NCBI GenBank assembly: GCA_028819675.1
Contig: JAPPKT010000034.1
Span: 1 to 14,477 of the forward strand
Reading direction: 5' to 3'
Length of the DNA stretch: 14,477 bases
Source of the DNA: Caldilineaceae bacterium
Lineage (GTDB): Bacteria > Chloroflexota > Anaerolineae > Caldilineales > Caldilineaceae
The notes below the pieces were generated by a model. It made no database searches. It was not told the DNA's origin and saw only the letters and a list, made by a program, of their open reading frames with translations. Below, one piece after another: positions 13,778-14,477 of this stretch (position 1 is the stretch's first letter; the number at the start of each line of letters is the position of its first letter). A program made the translations under genes and the position numbers.

Positions 13778-14477
13778 TCAGAGGCCACTTTGGACTCTCT
13801 GCAGCGGGGCCCGGGCTTCCAGGATTCCCCAAGCGCTCAGAATGAGCGCGACTGCAACAATTGCGAGCGCGGCGTAGGTGACGTCGCGCAGACCGGCAAT
13901 CTGGAAGGCGGCGGCGGCTTCGGTGACACCCCCAATGTAGTCCGGCCCTGCATGTGCAGTAACGCGGCTGGCCCAGAGTGCACCCAAGGCCGCGATACCT
14001 GAAGTTCGTCCCAGTGTGCGGGCGATGACGTTGATGCCGCTGGCGACGCCCAGACGTTCGCGGGGGACGGAGCCCATTACGGCACTGTTGTTTGGGGATT
14101 GAAACATTCCCATGCCCAGACCCAAGGTGGACACTCGCAAAACGTAGCCTAGAATCGACGTGTCAACGCCGAGCGTACTCACAGCGTAGCAGCCGAACGC
14201 CATCAAGATCAGTCCCGCGCCGGCGATGCGTCTGTAACCGAAGCGGTCGGAAAGGATGCCGGCGATCGGGGAGGCGACCCCGAACGAGATCCACGACGTA
14301 GTCAGAAGCAGGCCCACGGCCACGGGTTCAAGCTGTAGGACATTTGTAAGGTAGAAGGGAAGCAGCAGGTAAACGCCCCCGAGCACGATAAAGCTGATGA
14401 GGCGCATGGAAAGGTTGAGGCAGAACTGTGCGTTCCTGAAGATGGCCAGGTTGAGGAGCGGATCTTTCGTACGTCGT
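13778..14477 (-). CDS. MFS transporter, DHA2 type, copy 2 (5' part beyond the window)
   Basis: The C-terminal half of a second DHA2-type exporter; the frame is open to the right edge, so the start lies outside. About 232 codons are visible. They align with the second half of copy 1 from before the segment LLNLAIFRNAQFCLNLSMRL to the end. This includes SDRFGYR, the block from QSPNNSAVMGSVPRERLGV through the following ten residues, and ALGALWASRV, which are nearly the same in both copies. The Met that falls inside the frame at 14407 is internal, not the start, because the preceding codons encode residues homologous to copy 1. The stop is at 13778, about 215 bases before copy 1 starts. The two may work on related compounds or be redundant; heteromeric action is not typical of the family. 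Confidence 0.88.
   Translation of the reverse strand, partial: RRTKDPLLNLAIFRNAQFCLNLSMRLISFIVLGGVYLLLPFYLTNVLQLEPVAVGLLLTTSWISFGVASPIAGILSDRFGYRRIAGAGLILMAFGCYAVSTLGVDTSILGYVLRVSTLGLGMGMFQSPNNSAVMGSVPRERLGVASGINVIARTLGRTSGIAALGALWASRVTAHAGPDYIGGVTEAAAAFQIAGLRDVTYAALAIVAVALILSAWGILEARAPLQRVQSGL

Noticed and set aside
1..14477. tRNA or rRNA genes, CRISPR repeats, insertion sequences, phage or toxin-antitoxin genes
   Set aside because: No cloverleaf, regularly spaced repeats, transposase or integrase motifs, or terminal inverted repeats were seen on either strand.

Overview
The window holds thirteen protein-coding genes, one of them cut by the right edge. I see no RNA genes, insertion sequences or CRISPR arrays. 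The gene content suggests a free-living, GC-rich bacterium of the phylum Chloroflexota, possibly near Caldilineales or a related uncultured lineage. The reasons are exported LysM/YkuD proteins, a membrane-anchored DUF3105 protein, and a mix of phytanoyl-CoA-dioxygenase-like, Rieske and amidohydrolase-2 genes next to MFS exporters. This placement is an inference from gene content, not from a marker gene.

Left part (1-3384, + strand). A gene-free leader of about 526 bases precedes a tight three-gene operon. It encodes an exported L,D-transpeptidase with four LysM repeats, a second exported L,D-transpeptidase without LysM, and a single-pass membrane DUF3105 protein whose start codon overlaps the preceding stop (TAATG). 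This looks like a cell-envelope module. A strong hairpin at 3425-3450 ends it and also serves the convergent gene on the other strand.

Middle part (3479-6738, - strand). In transcription order these are a secreted three-LysM/SH3b/glycoside-hydrolase protein, a YdiI/MenI-like hotdog thioesterase and peptide deformylase (def). The first has an excellent ribosome binding site and a plausible promoter of its own.

Right part (6828-14477, - strand). In transcription order these are two tandem DHA2-type MFS transporters, a PhyH-like dioxygenase, two tandem amidohydrolase-2 enzymes, a small Rieske protein and an M20 dipeptidase. All are co-oriented, with gaps from 9 to about 215 bases. I read this as a small-molecule catabolic and transport cluster. 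Its substrate cannot be told from sequence, and no regulator, terminal oxygenase or reductase lies in the window.

Three separate pairs of adjacent paralogues occur in 14.5 kb (L,D-transpeptidases, amidohydrolases, MFS transporters), so local tandem duplication has shaped the region. No wholly new system is evident. The best candidates for a second look are the transport/oxidation/amidohydrolase cluster with its long-loop Rieske protein, the LysM-glycosidase fusion, and the coupled L,D-transpeptidase/DUF3105 operon.
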